Assembly (NCBI GenBank): GCA_947243845.1
Contig: CAMXIF010000011.1
Location: forward strand, 42,312-106,311
DNA from: an uncultured bacterium
Lineage (GTDB): Bacteria > Bacillota > Clostridia > Lachnospirales > Lachnospiraceae
Length of the DNA stretch: 64,000 nucleotides
Direction: 5' to 3'
Part shown: positions 26,024-34,919 of the stretch, piece after piece
Layout of the letters: each line of letters starts with the position of its first letter
Numbering within the stretch: position 1 is the first letter of the stretch
Notes under the pieces: generated by a model
Database searches by the model: none
Seen by the model: the letters and a program-made list of their open reading frames with translations, nothing else
What the model was told of the DNA's origin: nothing
Program-made: the position numbers and the translations under genes

Positions 26024-26665
26024 TCATACTTTCACGCTCAAAGTCACACCATCTCCCACCGGCAGTATCACACTCTCCAGCTGCTCATGGTGTTTCACCT
26101 CGTATAAATACTCCCGCATCCGGCTGTGTATCGTCCTGTTCCTTCTCGTTACCGCAAACCTGGACTCAATCACATCCCCGTCCTGCAGCACATTATCGGA
26201 AAGCAAAATGCCGCCTGCCGCCAAAAGCCTCACCACATCGGGAAGAAAGTTCACATACTGCCCCTTTGCAGCATCCATAAAAATAAAGTCATAGGACCCT
26301 GTCAGTTCTTTCAGAAGATCCGCCGCATCCCCGGCAAGCAGTGTAATCTGCTTCTCTTTGCCCGCCCGGGCAAAGTTCTCCCTGGCAATGGAAATCCTTT
26401 TCTCATAATTCTCTATAGTCGTGATCTGACAACCCTTTGGCGCATATTCACTCATCAATAACGCAGAAAAACCAATGGCACACCCCACTTCCAAAATCGA
26501 CATGGGCTTTTGCACCGCAAGCAGAAACTTGATCAGCCCCTGCGTCTGCGTGCGTATAATCGGCACATTGGTTTCTTTCGCTTCACGCTCTATTTGATCT
26601 AAAAAGGGAGTATTGCCAGGTTCCAGAGAATCAATAAATGCGCTCATACGCTCGTCTGTTATCAT
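26024..26665 (-). CDS. trmR: O-methyltransferase, tRNA 5-hydroxyuridine methyltransferase (TrmR/YrrM type)
   Basis: A 213-aa class I SAM-dependent methyltransferase. The SAM site is ILEVGCAIGFSALLM, followed by TTIENYEKR and the metal-binding FIFMDAAKGQY motif of catechol-type O-methyltransferases. The neighbour trhP makes 5-hydroxyuridine at tRNA position 34 and TrmR methylates it to 5-methoxyuridine, widening wobble decoding. Located between a truncated mltG-like gene and trhP in a conserved Firmicutes operon order. Confidence 0.87.
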   Translation of the reverse strand: MITDERMSAFIDSLEPGNTPFLDQIEREAKETNVPIIRTQTQGLIKFLLAVQKPMSILEVGCAIGFSALLMSEYAPKGCQITTIENYEKRISIARENFARAGKEKQITLLAGDAADLLKELTGSYDFIFMDAAKGQYVNFLPDVVRLLAAGGILLSDNVLQDGDVIESRFAVTRRNRTIHSRMREYLYEVKHHEQLESVILPVGDGVTLSVKV

Positions 26666-26724
26666 GACCTGTCATCCTCCCATCGTGCTGCCTTCTTTGC
26701 CTCACGCTTCCTTCCTCTGCATGT

Positions 26725-27255
26725 CTACTCTCCGGTTTCCTCTTCCGGTGTCTCATCCCCGGAGTCTTCTTCCTCTCCCTCTTCCCCGGTACTGTCGTCT
26801 TCTCCATCGACATCAGGATTATCGCTGATACCTGTGATCTCTTCCACACTCGGTACCGTGGTTCCAGGAAGTTCTTCTAATTCCTCCGGAACTGTGCCCA
26901 TCACAGAAAGCATCTCCTGACTCGTCATGGAAGTATTCAAATCATAGATTCCCGGCTGTATCTTGTCATGGTTCTCAGACAGCAGTTCCTGAATCACAAA
27001 CAGGTTGGCGTCCCGGATCAGCCCCTTTTCCTGCAGCATCTCCCCAATCTCTTTCGCAGAAGCATCTTCCTCCACATATATGCTGATCGTCCTGCCCTCT
27101 CCTACCGTGAGTGGTTCTTCCGCAAACACCCGGTATCCATAATCGTAAGCTGTGATGGCCGATTTTAAAATAAACATCACTATAAATACAAACGCTGCGA
27201 TCTTAATGATAAGTTCGGCAACCCCTCCAATAATAGACATCACTTTCATGTTCAT
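26725..27255 (-). CDS. MltG/YceG-like membrane protein lacking the lytic domain
   Basis: A 176-aa protein with one membrane span (IIKIAAFVFIVMFILKSAIT), then an extracellular LysM-like segment (ISIYVEEDASAKEIGEMLQE followed by KGLIRDANLFVIQELLS and KIQPGIYDLNTSMTSQEML) that corresponds to the N-terminal part of the endolytic transglycosylase MltG. The catalytic YceG domain is absent; instead the protein ends in a tail of about 45 residues rich in Glu, Asp, Gly and Ser. The position matches Bacillus yrrL (mltG). It may be a non-catalytic peptidoglycan-binding protein. Met1 and Met3 are both plausible starts (GAGGAAGCGGAG upstream). Confidence 0.75.
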   Translation of the reverse strand: MNMKVMSIIGGVAELIIKIAAFVFIVMFILKSAITAYDYGYRVFAEEPLTVGEGRTISIYVEEDASAKEIGEMLQEKGLIRDANLFVIQELLSENHDKIQPGIYDLNTSMTSQEMLSVMGTVPEELEELPGTTVPSVEEITGISDNPDVDGEDDSTGEEGEEEDSGDETPEEETGE

Positions 27256-27284
27256 CTCCGCTTCCTCACTTCAGAGCAGTTTTC

Positions 27285-27620
27285 CTATAACTCAAAATCT
27301 ATGGCTTCGGCAAGAAGCAGATCCACTTCCTGCATCAACCTGCAGAAAGCCAGTTCCGCTCTCAGGAAATCGTCTACCAATGGATTCTCCCTGAATTTCT
27401 CATACTCTTTCTCAAAAACCTCCATACGGTCAAACAGTTCCTCTTCATCTGTTTCATTTTGGAGTTCAAAGTTCCGCTGCCGGAATTCGTTTACCTTATC
27501 ATATAATTCCGGCTGCTTCTTAATTCTTTCTCTCTGATACAGATACTCCTTGTAAGTATCCGATTCCATGATCTTATCTGCAAATTGTTTAATTGCTTCC
27601 TTCACTTCGCTGTCTGACAT
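27285..27620 (-). CDS. YlbF/YmcA-family protein
   Basis: A 111-aa all-helical protein. Typical features are an early KQFADKIMESDTYKEYLYQR stretch, QPELYDKVNEFRQRNFEL in the middle and a late ENPLVDDFLRAELAFCRLM segment. In Bacillus, YlbF, YmcA and YaaT form a complex that modulates RNase Y and sporulation or competence. Here it is encoded directly after RNase J, consistent with a link to mRNA turnover. GGAGGAG lies before the ATG. The exact role in this organism is not predictable. Confidence 0.85.
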   Translation of the reverse strand: MSDSEVKEAIKQFADKIMESDTYKEYLYQRERIKKQPELYDKVNEFRQRNFELQNETDEEELFDRMEVFEKEYEKFRENPLVDDFLRAELAFCRLMQEVDLLLAEAIDFEL

Positions 27621-27662
27621 GCTGGCTCCTCCTTAAAGTACTTTATCCAAAACCGGTCCCGC

Positions 27663-29339
27663 CTATACTTCCATGATAATCGGCAGAATCATCGGGCGTC
27701 TCTTGGTCTTCTTCCAGACAAAATCACTGAGCACATCCTTAATCGTACCTTTTAATTTACCCCAGTCAGTCTTACCTCTGTCCAGACAATCCTGCACAGC
27801 CTCATCCACCAACAGTCTCGCCTCATCCAAAAGTTCATCGGACTCTCTCACATAAACAAATCCCCTGGACACAATGTCCGGGCCAGACACCAACTGATCA
27901 CTGTGGGAATCCAGTGCCAATACCACGATCAGGATGCCATCTTCCGCCAGATGCTGTCTGTCTCGCAGCACCACATTGCCCACATCGCCCACACCCAGAC
28001 CGTCAACCAGAATGGCGCCTACAGGTACTTTACCTGTCACAGCAGCTCTCTCGTCATCCATCTCCAGCACCTCGCCGGACTGTAGCATAAAGATATTTTC
28101 CTTCGGAATACCAAGCTGCGCCGCAATCTTGGCCTGCGCCTTTCTATGCTTGTACTCACCGTGAACCGGAATCGCATATCTGGGCCTGACAAGGGAATAA
28201 ATCAGTTTGATTTCCTCCTGGCAAGCATGTCCCGATACATGCACATCCTGAAAGATCACGTCTGCACCTTTCATCTGTAACTCATTGATAACATTCGTCA
28301 CTGCCTTCTCGTTACCCGGTATGGGATGAGAAGAAAAGATCACCGTATCTCCCGGCATAATAGAAATCTTCTTATGATTATTGCTCGCCATACGGCTGAG
28401 CGCCGCCATGCTCTCTCCCTGGCTTCCGGTGGTGATGATGACCGTCTTTTCAGGCGGATAGTTCTTCAGTTCTTCCACATCTATCAATGTCCGGTCCGGT
28501 ATCTGCAGGTAGCCGAGTTTAGAAGCCGTATCTATGATATTGATCATGCTTCTGCCTTCCACCACCACTTTTCGCCCGAACTTATCAGCCGTATTGATAA
28601 TCTGCCGCACCCTGTCCACGTTAGAGGCAAAGGTAGCTACCAAAATACGGGTATCCTTATGCTCTAAAAAGAGCGAATCAAATGTCTGTCCCACTGTCCT
28701 CTCGGAAGGCGTAAATCCCAGCCGCTCCGCATTGGTGGAATCGCACATCAATGCCAATACGCCCTTTCTGCCAATCTCTGCAAATCTCTGCAGATCAATG
28801 GCATCGCCGAACACCGGCGTATAGTCTACTTTAAAATCTCCCGTATGCACCACCACGCCTGCCGGGGAATAGATCGCCAATGCCGCCGCATCCACGATAC
28901 TGTGATTCGTCTTAATAAATTCAATCCTAAACTGTCCTAAATTGACGGACTGTCCAAATTTAACAACTTTCCGCTTGGTCGTGCCCATGAGCTCATGCTC
29001 TGTAAGTTTATTTTCTATGATACCCATGGTCAGCTTTGTAGCATAAACGGGCACATTCAATTCCTTTAACACATAAGGCAGCGCCCCGATATGATCTTCA
29101 TGCCCATGTGTGATGATAAATCCTTTTACTTTATCTGCATTGTCCTTTAAATACGTAATATCCGGGATTACCAGATCGATTCCCAGCATCTCGTCCTCCG
29201 GGAATGACAGACCGCAATCCACCACAATAATGCTATCCTCATACTCAAAGGCAGTAATATTAAGCCCAATCTGCTCAAGTCCGCCTAATGGGATAACCCT
29301 CAGCTTGTCAGCTGATCTTCCTTGTTCATTTTTCCTCAA
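27663..29339 (-). CDS. rnj: Ribonuclease J
   Basis: A 558-aa metallo-beta-lactamase/beta-CASP RNase with both 5'-to-3' exonuclease and endonuclease activity. Visible are the metal motif HGHEDHIGALP, the HTGDFKVDYTP strand, the ITTGSQGESMAALSRMA segment, PGDTVIFSSHPIPGNEKAV and the C-terminal HVSGHACQEEIKL. The start appears to be TTG at 29339, preceded by GGAGGGAAG at suitable distance; no in-frame ATG lies nearby. It follows the yrzB gene closely within the ireB-ruvX-yrzB block. Confidence 0.96.
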   Translation of the reverse strand: MRKNEQGRSADKLRVIPLGGLEQIGLNITAFEYEDSIIVVDCGLSFPEDEMLGIDLVIPDITYLKDNADKVKGFIITHGHEDHIGALPYVLKELNVPVYATKLTMGIIENKLTEHELMGTTKRKVVKFGQSVNLGQFRIEFIKTNHSIVDAAALAIYSPAGVVVHTGDFKVDYTPVFGDAIDLQRFAEIGRKGVLALMCDSTNAERLGFTPSERTVGQTFDSLFLEHKDTRILVATFASNVDRVRQIINTADKFGRKVVVEGRSMINIIDTASKLGYLQIPDRTLIDVEELKNYPPEKTVIITTGSQGESMAALSRMASNNHKKISIMPGDTVIFSSHPIPGNEKAVTNVINELQMKGADVIFQDVHVSGHACQEEIKLIYSLVRPRYAIPVHGEYKHRKAQAKIAAQLGIPKENIFMLQSGEVLEMDDERAAVTGKVPVGAILVDGLGVGDVGNVVLRDRQHLAEDGILIVVLALDSHSDQLVSGPDIVSRGFVYVRESDELLDEARLLVDEAVQDCLDRGKTDWGKLKGTIKDVLSDFVWKKTKRRPMILPIIMEV

Positions 29340-29361
29340 AAAAACTTCCCTCCATTAACAA

Positions 29362-29616
29362 TTATAATAAATCCACGTCATCCAACATATTTTCAAACAC
29401 AGCTGCCACTGCGCTTAATTCCTCATCCTCCGTCACGATCTCATACAGCGCCTCTTCCTCGTCCGCCGCCGAAATATCACGCATGATAAGCGCTTCTCCG
29501 TCCTCATTCTCGGAATCTGTCACCAGAAGGTAATCTACGCCGCCAAGCCTGGTCTGCTCCAGCACATAAAAAGCAACCGCCTCTTCCCCGTCCGGTGTAA
29601 AAATAATCTTCTCCAC
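29362..29616 (-). CDS. yrzB: DUF1292 family protein (YrzB)
   Basis: An 84-aa acidic protein, VEKIIFTPDGEEAVAFYVLE onward, with the LGGVDYLLVTDSENEDGEA core and a very acidic C-terminus, as in DUF1292 proteins of Firmicutes. The open frame extends to 29691, but the GTG at 29616 starts 1 nt after the ruvX stop and has AAGGAG 10 nt upstream, so it is chosen. Function unknown; it is nearly always next to ruvX and ireB. Confidence 0.85.
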   Translation of the reverse strand: MEKIIFTPDGEEAVAFYVLEQTRLGGVDYLLVTDSENEDGEALIMRDISAADEEEALYEIVTEDEELSAVAAVFENMLDDVDLL

Positions 29617-29617
29617 G

Positions 29618-30052
29618 CTACTCGTTCTCCTTACTGGCAAGATAATCCAGATATCCCTGCAGAATAAAAATCGCCGCAATCTTGTCCACATGTTCTTTGC
29701 GATGTTCCCTGCGGATTCCGGCCTCCATCATCGCTCTGTCCGCCGCCACAGTTGTAAGCCGCTCATCCCACATCACCACAGGAAGTCCAGTCCTTCTCTC
29801 CAGCTTGTCCTTAAACTCCAGCGAAAGCTCCGCCCTCTCTCCCAGAGTATCATTCATGTTCTTGGGGAACCCCAGCACAATCCTGTCCACCTCATACTCC
29901 ACGATCAGTTCCTCGATCCGTGCCAGCGTCTGCCGTAGTTTATTTTCATCTTTTCGCCTGACGATCTCAATTCCCTGTGCCGTGATCAGCAATGGATCGC
30001 TGATAGCCACACCCACCGTTTTAGAACCGAAATCTAATCCCATGATTCTCAT
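29618..30052 (-). CDS. ruvX: Holliday junction resolvase-like RuvX (YqgF)
   Basis: A 144-aa RNase H-fold protein: [20 protein letters not shown] holds the first catalytic Asp, [16 protein letters not shown] the middle Glu region, and WDERLTT plus [18 protein letters not shown] the remaining acidic residues. The family is implicated in pre-16S rRNA 5' end processing and possibly in Holliday junction resolution. It overlaps functionally with neighbours ireB and yrzB in a block conserved across Firmicutes. The ribosome binding site (GGAAAG) is rather distant from the ATG. Confidence 0.94.
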   Translation of the reverse strand: MRIMGLDFGSKTVGVAISDPLLITAQGIEIVRRKDENKLRQTLARIEELIVEYEVDRIVLGFPKNMNDTLGERAELSLEFKDKLERRTGLPVVMWDERLTTVAADRAMMEAGIRREHRKEHVDKIAAIFILQGYLDYLASKENE

Positions 30053-30088
30053 TCGCCGTTATCGCTTTCCATCAATTGACCAATCTAG

Positions 30089-30361
30089 TCATTTTTGTCC
30101 CTTAACAATAGAATTCTTGATGTATTCCACCAACATCTCTTCCACCAGTTCATCTCGCTCTACTTTCATGATCAGACTGCGGGCACTCTTATGACTCGTA
30201 ATATATGTGGGATCTCCGGACATAATGTATCCCACAATCTGATTGACAGGATTATATCCCTTTTCAGTCAGTGCTTCATACACCGTGGACAGCACCAGTT
30301 TCACCCCTGTCTCCGGTTCGGTCTCTACTGTAAAAAATTGTGTGTTCTCTAAATCCTGCAT
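30089..30361 (-). CDS. ireB: IreB-family regulatory phosphoprotein (YrzL, UPF0297)
   Basis: A 90-aa protein matching UPF0297: [14 protein letters not shown] near the N-terminus and the [20 protein letters not shown] core are diagnostic. In Enterococcus, IreB is phosphorylated by the kinase IreK and modulates cephalosporin resistance; the N-terminal threonine of the TQFF region is the type of site used. First gene of the ireB-ruvX-yrzB-rnj series. Confidence 0.93.
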   Translation of the reverse strand: MQDLENTQFFTVETEPETGVKLVLSTVYEALTEKGYNPVNQIVGYIMSGDPTYITSHKSARSLIMKVERDELVEEMLVEYIKNSIVKGQK

Positions 30362-30502
30362 CGTTTCACACCCTTATCTATTGTCTCGACTTGGTTTCAT
30401 ACCTATTATTACCATAATACTCTATCGTCACACAAAATTCAATCACAAAGTCCTCCTCTGTCAGAAAACATCCCGAAAATGACCTGAAATCAACCCCCTA
30501 AA

Positions 30503-31822
30503 TCAGCCAAGCAGCATAACATCCTCTTCCAAAAAGCCGCTTATCTTTCCTCTGACAAGCATGTTATGCAAATCCTCTCCATCCTGTGCGGCTCTCGCCA
30601 CTCTGATATACTGTGAAGTATGCCCAATCCAATATGTCCTTCCAGCTTTCACCTGTTTTTCTTCAAACAAAACCTCCACTTCCCTGCCGATAAACCCACT
30701 GCGGTAAGCATGGGACATCTGGCGTTCCAGTTCCATAAGCACCGCGCTGCGCCTGCTCTTCTCGGCCTCTGTAAACTGTCCCTCCATTTCAGCCGCCCGT
30801 GTCCCCCGGCGCTTGGAATACTTAAAGATATGCATCTCAAAGAATTTTATCCGGCGCAGAAATTCTTCCGTCTCCTGAAATTCCTCCAGTGTTTCTCCCG
30901 GAAATCCCACGATCACGTCCGTGGTGATCGCCGGATTCTCATAAAAGCGCCTCAGATATTCTGTGGCCTGAAAATATGCTTCCCTGTCATACTTCCTGTT
31001 CATCCTGCGAAGTACCGTGTCGCTGCCGCTTTGCAGGGAAAGGTGAAAATGCGGACAGACTTTGGGCATTGCACTGATCTTTCTCGCAAACTCCTCCGTC
31101 ACGATACGGGGTTCCAGAGAACCCAGCCGGATTCGCCTGATTCCCTCTATCTCGTGGAGTTTTTCCAACAGCTGTAATAGTTCACAACCGCCCCGATCCA
31201 TGCCATAGGAACTGATATGGATTCCCGTCAGGACAATCTCCTGATAGCCTTCCCCGGCGATGCCTTCCACTTCCCTGATAATATTATCTTGCTTTCTGCT
31301 CCTGACACGCCCCCTGGCGTAGGGTATCACACAATAAGAACAGAACTGGTTGCATCCATCCTGAATCTTAATGTATGCTCTGGTGTGCTCCGCAGTCCTT
31401 TTTAGAGTCATCTCCTCATATTCATCGGTGTGATTGATGTCAATGATATCGCAGACGGATTCCTCAGCCTCCGCCCGCCCTGCCAGATAATTTTCTAAGA
31501 TTTCCACCAAGTCCTTCTTGCGGTTATTCCCGATGGCCAGATCCACGGCGTCATCCTTTTCTATTGTATCCTGTCCCGTCTGCACATAACAGCCCACTGC
31601 CACTACCACGGCCTGCGGATTCAGTTTCCGCGCCCGATGCAGCATCTGCCGGCTCTTTCTGTCCGCAATATTCGTGACAGTGCAGGTATTTACGATATAA
31701 ATATCCGCCGGCCCATCAAAAGGTACAATCGAATAACCCTTTTCCACCAGCGTTTGTTGCATAACATCTAACTCGTAGCTGTTCACCTTGCATCCCAGGT
31801 TATGTAGTGCTACACTTTTCAT
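30503..31822 (-). CDS. mtaB: tRNA t6A37 methylthiotransferase MtaB
   Basis: A 439-aa radical SAM methylthiotransferase that converts t6A37 to ms2t6A37 in tRNAs reading ANN codons. The N-terminal UPF0004 domain has its three cluster cysteines in NLGCKVNSYE, NTCTVTN and VGCYVQTG. The radical SAM motif is CNQFCSYCVIPYARG, followed by ETGIH-type barrel strands (LTGIHISSYGMDRGG) and a C-terminal TRAM domain (GREVEVLFEEKQVKAGRTYW). The length is typical of YqeV rather than MiaB. Divergent from the HPr-like gene. Confidence 0.95.
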   Translation of the reverse strand: MKSVALHNLGCKVNSYELDVMQQTLVEKGYSIVPFDGPADIYIVNTCTVTNIADRKSRQMLHRARKLNPQAVVVAVGCYVQTGQDTIEKDDAVDLAIGNNRKKDLVEILENYLAGRAEAEESVCDIIDINHTDEYEEMTLKRTAEHTRAYIKIQDGCNQFCSYCVIPYARGRVRSRKQDNIIREVEGIAGEGYQEIVLTGIHISSYGMDRGGCELLQLLEKLHEIEGIRRIRLGSLEPRIVTEEFARKISAMPKVCPHFHLSLQSGSDTVLRRMNRKYDREAYFQATEYLRRFYENPAITTDVIVGFPGETLEEFQETEEFLRRIKFFEMHIFKYSKRRGTRAAEMEGQFTEAEKSRRSAVLMELERQMSHAYRSGFIGREVEVLFEEKQVKAGRTYWIGHTSQYIRVARAAQDGEDLHNMLVRGKISGFLEEDVMLLG

Positions 31823-31855
31823 AGTAACCCCCGCATTTTTTGTATTGTTTTATCA

Positions 31856-31884
31856 TTGACTTTTACACTTCCAGCATTTAGTAT
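31856..31884 (+). promoter_or_regulatory. Promoter of the HPr-like gene
   Basis: TTGACT (31856-31861) and TAGTAT (31879-31884) with a 17-nt spacer. It overlaps the 5' part of the longer open frame, which supports the later start at 31925. Confidence 0.7.
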
Positions 31885-31924
31885 TAAAGCAGATAGCATA
31901 AAAAGCAAAGGAGGTAATTCCGAA

Positions 31925-32155
31925 ATGAAAACCATACAGATTTCATTAAATTCTATTGATAAGGTTAAATCATTTGTGAATGATATCACAAAGTTTGATT
32001 ATGATTTCGATTTGGTATCCGGCAGATACGTGATCGATGCCAAATCCATTATGGGTATTTTCAGTCTGGATTTATCCAAACCCATCGACCTCAACATCCA
32101 CGCTGAGGATGGCATCGATGAGGTTATGGAAACATTAAAACCCTACATCATGTAA
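31925..32155 (+). CDS. HPr-like protein lacking the phosphorylatable histidine
   Basis: A 76-aa protein of HPr fold. The second half aligns with HPr around the regulatory serine, reading VIDAKSIMGIFSLDLSKPI (Ser in AKSIMG equals HPr Ser46). The N-terminal active-site segment with His15 is replaced by SIDKVKSFVN, so it cannot act as a PTS phosphocarrier. It resembles Crh in logic: a possible co-regulator of CcpA, or a structural relative with another job. AAGGAGG lies 9 nt before ATG 31925; an upstream ATG at 31856 lies inside the promoter and is rejected. It is followed by a strong terminator, so it is a single-gene unit. Confidence 0.8.
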   Translation: MKTIQISLNSIDKVKSFVNDITKFDYDFDLVSGRYVIDAKSIMGIFSLDLSKPIDLNIHAEDGIDEVMETLKPYIM

Positions 32156-32174
32156 TACTTATCAAAGAAAACCG

Positions 32175-32209
32175 AAAGAATCACTTATGCTGTTAAGTGA
32201 TTCTTTTTT
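32175..32209 (+). terminator. Intrinsic terminator of the HPr-like gene
   Basis: AAAGAATCACTTA (32175-32187) and TAAGTGATTCTTT (32194-32206) form a perfect 13-bp stem with a 6-nt loop, followed by further T residues. Confidence 0.92.
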
Positions 32210-32285
32210 ATTCTCTTTATGATTCTATCCACTGTTGTCAGTTCAGAGATAAACTTTCAAAGATTAATTTCCTTTTCCTGACCCG

Positions 32286-33464
32286 TTAACGAACCACGAT
32301 CAACTCATCCTCAGCAATTGCCTTCTCCACCAGTTCCCCTATCTTCTCCTGCAGATTCTGCTCATGTTTTCTGATAATATTCAGATTCGGTTTGGTCACC
32401 GGATGCTTGGCCACAAAAATGGTACAACAGTCTTCATAAGGAAGTATCGAGGTCTCATAGGTATCAATCTTTTCGGACACTTCCACAATCTCCATCTTGT
32501 CAAACCCAATCAACGGCCGGTAAACCGGCATCGTGCAGACCTCATTGGTAGCCGCCAGACTGTGCATGGTCTGAGAAGCTACCTGCCCGATACTTTCCCC
32601 GGTGATCAGGCCCAGACAATCTGTCTGACCGGCAATATGTTCCGCAATCCGCATCATATAGCGGCGCATGATGATGGTCAGTTCATCATGCGGGCATTTA
32701 TCATATATATATAACTGAATATCTGTAAAGTTAATCACATGCAGATAGATCGGCCCCGTGTAGGCCGCAACCTTCTTCGCCAGATCTACCACCTTCTGCT
32801 TCGCGCGTTCGCTGGTATATGGCGGTGCATGAAAATATACCGCATCTATCTTCACACCCCGCTTGGCAATCATCCAGCCTGCCACCGGGGAATCAATACC
32901 GCCTGAAAGCAGAAGCATCGCTTTGCCGCCGGTTCCAACAGGCATCCCGCCCGGTCCCGGTATGATCTCAGAATACAGATATATCTTGTCCCGTATCTCC
33001 ACATTCAGAAGAATATCCGGCTTGTGCACATCCACATGCATCTCCGGATAGGCGTCCAAAAGGATGCCGCCCAGTTCTGTGTTAATCTCCATGGAGTTGA
33101 GCGGATAATTTTTGCGCGCCCGTCTGGCCGCCACCTTGAAGGTCTTATGCTTGTCCGGATACACATCATCTATATAGCGCACCACAGCCTCCCCCAGTTT
33201 TTCAAAACCTTCATCCTCCACATGCACCACCGGGCAGATACCGGAGATACCAAACACTTTCTGCAAATTCTCCACAGTCTCATCATAGTCAAATTCTGCA
33301 GGCGCATCTACATAAATCCGGCCATCTGTCCTGCGCACGGCAAATTCGCCTTCCGTCTTTTTCAGGGCATACTTAATCTGTTTAACCAACGCTTCCTCAA
33401 ACAGATAGCGGTTTTTTCCTTTCACACCTATTTCTGCATATTTAATCAAGAATGATTTGTACAT
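32286..33464 (-). CDS. thiI: tRNA 4-thiouridine(8) synthase ThiI
   Basis: Transfers sulfur to U8 of tRNA and supports thiazole synthesis. The 392-aa protein has the N-terminal ferredoxin-like/THUMP domain (KYAEIGVKGKNRYLFEEAL) and a PP-loop ATPase domain (LLLSGGIDSPVAGWMIAKRG). The C-terminal rhodanese domain of the enterobacterial enzyme is absent, as usual in Firmicutes. The start is ATG 33464 (protein MYKSFLIKY), with GGGAG 5 nt upstream; the in-frame ATG at 33476 has no ribosome site. The sulfur donor is probably the desulfurase encoded just upstream. Confidence 0.95.
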   Translation of the reverse strand: MYKSFLIKYAEIGVKGKNRYLFEEALVKQIKYALKKTEGEFAVRRTDGRIYVDAPAEFDYDETVENLQKVFGISGICPVVHVEDEGFEKLGEAVVRYIDDVYPDKHKTFKVAARRARKNYPLNSMEINTELGGILLDAYPEMHVDVHKPDILLNVEIRDKIYLYSEIIPGPGGMPVGTGGKAMLLLSGGIDSPVAGWMIAKRGVKIDAVYFHAPPYTSERAKQKVVDLAKKVAAYTGPIYLHVINFTDIQLYIYDKCPHDELTIIMRRYMMRIAEHIAGQTDCLGLITGESIGQVASQTMHSLAATNEVCTMPVYRPLIGFDKMEIVEVSEKIDTYETSILPYEDCCTIFVAKHPVTKPNLNIIRKHEQNLQEKIGELVEKAIAEDELIVVR

Positions 33465-33602
33465 AATCTCTCCCATCTATTTTGTATTTGAAGCGGAACG
33501 GTCAAAGCCAGTATTGCCGTCCCGCCATCTATATAGTTACATTTTACCATCACAGACTGTATATCCAAAACCATCTTGTTTATTCCTGTACTTATCCTGC
33601 CG

Positions 33603-34757
33603 TCAACGTCTGGTATACCTTCTCAACATAGGCACCATCTCACACAAGGCCTGCACAGTATATTCAATCTCTTCTCTGGTGGTAAATATTGAGAGGCTGA
33701 ACCGAATTGTGGATTCCAACAGCTCCTTCTCCACGCCGATGGCCTTCAAGGTAGCGGAAGGCTGCGGCTTATGGGCTGCGCAAGCGCTCCCGGCTGATAC
33801 GTAAATGCCCCGCTCTTCCAACGCATGCAAAAGCACTTCACTGCGAACACCACGCACGGAAAGACTCACGATGTGCGCAGCGCCTTCCCTGTCCGGACAG
33901 CCGTTGATCTTCACGTCTTCTATGCTGTTTACCCCATCTATCAACATCTCCCGCAGCACATACATTCTCTCCATGTCGCGGTCCAGATCCCGGTACACCA
34001 TCTCTGCCGCCATGGCCATGCCGGCGCTCCCGGCCACATTTTCCGTGCCGGAACGCATACCCTTCTGCTGACCGCCGCCGTACATAATAGGATTTACTTT
34101 GGCACCCTCCCTCAGATAAAGGAACCCCACTCCTTTGGGCCCATGAATCTTATGGGCGCTGACCGATAACATATCAATCTGCATTTTTTTTGGGTAGATA
34201 CGGAATTTACCAAATCCCTGCACAGCATCCACATGGAACAGTGTCTGAGGATTACATCTCTTGATCAGCGCACCGGCCTCTGCAATCGGCTGCAGACTGC
34301 CTATCTCATTGTTGGTGTGCATGATGGATACCAGAATCGTATCCGGTCTGATGGCACGTTCGAGATCTGACAATCGTATCCGTCCCTCCCTGTCCACAGG
34401 CAGATAAGTCACTTCAAATCCCTGGTTCTGCAGATAAGCCATGGGCTGTAAAACCGCCGGATGCTCTATCTGTGTGGTGATCAGATGACGGCCTCTTCTG
34501 TGATTAGCCATCGCCGTGCCGATCAGTGCGATATTATCAGATTCCGTTCCCCCAGAGGTAAACAAAATCTCCTTTTCATTCACCTTTAAAATTTTAGCAA
34601 GTGTCTCTCTGGCATCTCTTAAGTACTTTTCTGCTTCCACCCCTTTATGGTGCATACTGGAAGGATTGCCGTAATGTTCACACAAGATTTTATGCGTCAG
34701 CTGCGCAACCTCATCAAAGCATCTGGTAGTCGCAGAATTATCCAAATACACTTCCAT
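33603..34757 (-). CDS. Cysteine desulfurase (NifS/IscS family)
   Basis: A PLP enzyme of about 384 aa that mobilises sulfur from cysteine. Visible are VYLDNSATTRC at the N-terminus, the FTSGGTESDN segment, the PLP-binding SAHKIHGPKGVGFLY motif (Lys in SAHK), and the catalytic loop SAGSACAAHKPQPS with its cysteine. Genetic linkage to thiI (138 nt downstream) points to a dedicated role in tRNA thiolation, like Bacillus NifZ. The start is probably ATG 34757, with AAAGG about 10 nt upstream, rather than ATG 34766. Confidence 0.93.
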   Translation of the reverse strand: MEVYLDNSATTRCFDEVAQLTHKILCEHYGNPSSMHHKGVEAEKYLRDARETLAKILKVNEKEILFTSGGTESDNIALIGTAMANHRRGRHLITTQIEHPAVLQPMAYLQNQGFEVTYLPVDREGRIRLSDLERAIRPDTILVSIMHTNNEIGSLQPIAEAGALIKRCNPQTLFHVDAVQGFGKFRIYPKKMQIDMLSVSAHKIHGPKGVGFLYLREGAKVNPIMYGGGQQKGMRSGTENVAGSAGMAMAAEMVYRDLDRDMERMYVLREMLIDGVNSIEDVKINGCPDREGAAHIVSLSVRGVRSEVLLHALEERGIYVSAGSACAAHKPQPSATLKAIGVEKELLESTIRFSLSIFTTREEIEYTVQALCEMVPMLRRYTRR

Positions 34758-34919
34758 TTTTGCCATTCCTTTCTCTCAGATTTCATATTCTACGGAAGTT
34801 TTGTCACAGACAAAATTTAGGAATATTCTTCTCTCTAACTTTATATACATATAATATGTGGTCCTTTCGCGAAGGTCACTCGTCTATTTTTGATTCCTTT
34901 TAGAAACAACCTGCATTCT

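Noticed and set aside
31856..31924. N-terminal extension of the HPr-like protein
   Set aside because: The extension overlaps the promoter, and an AAGGAGG site correctly positions the ATG at 31925.
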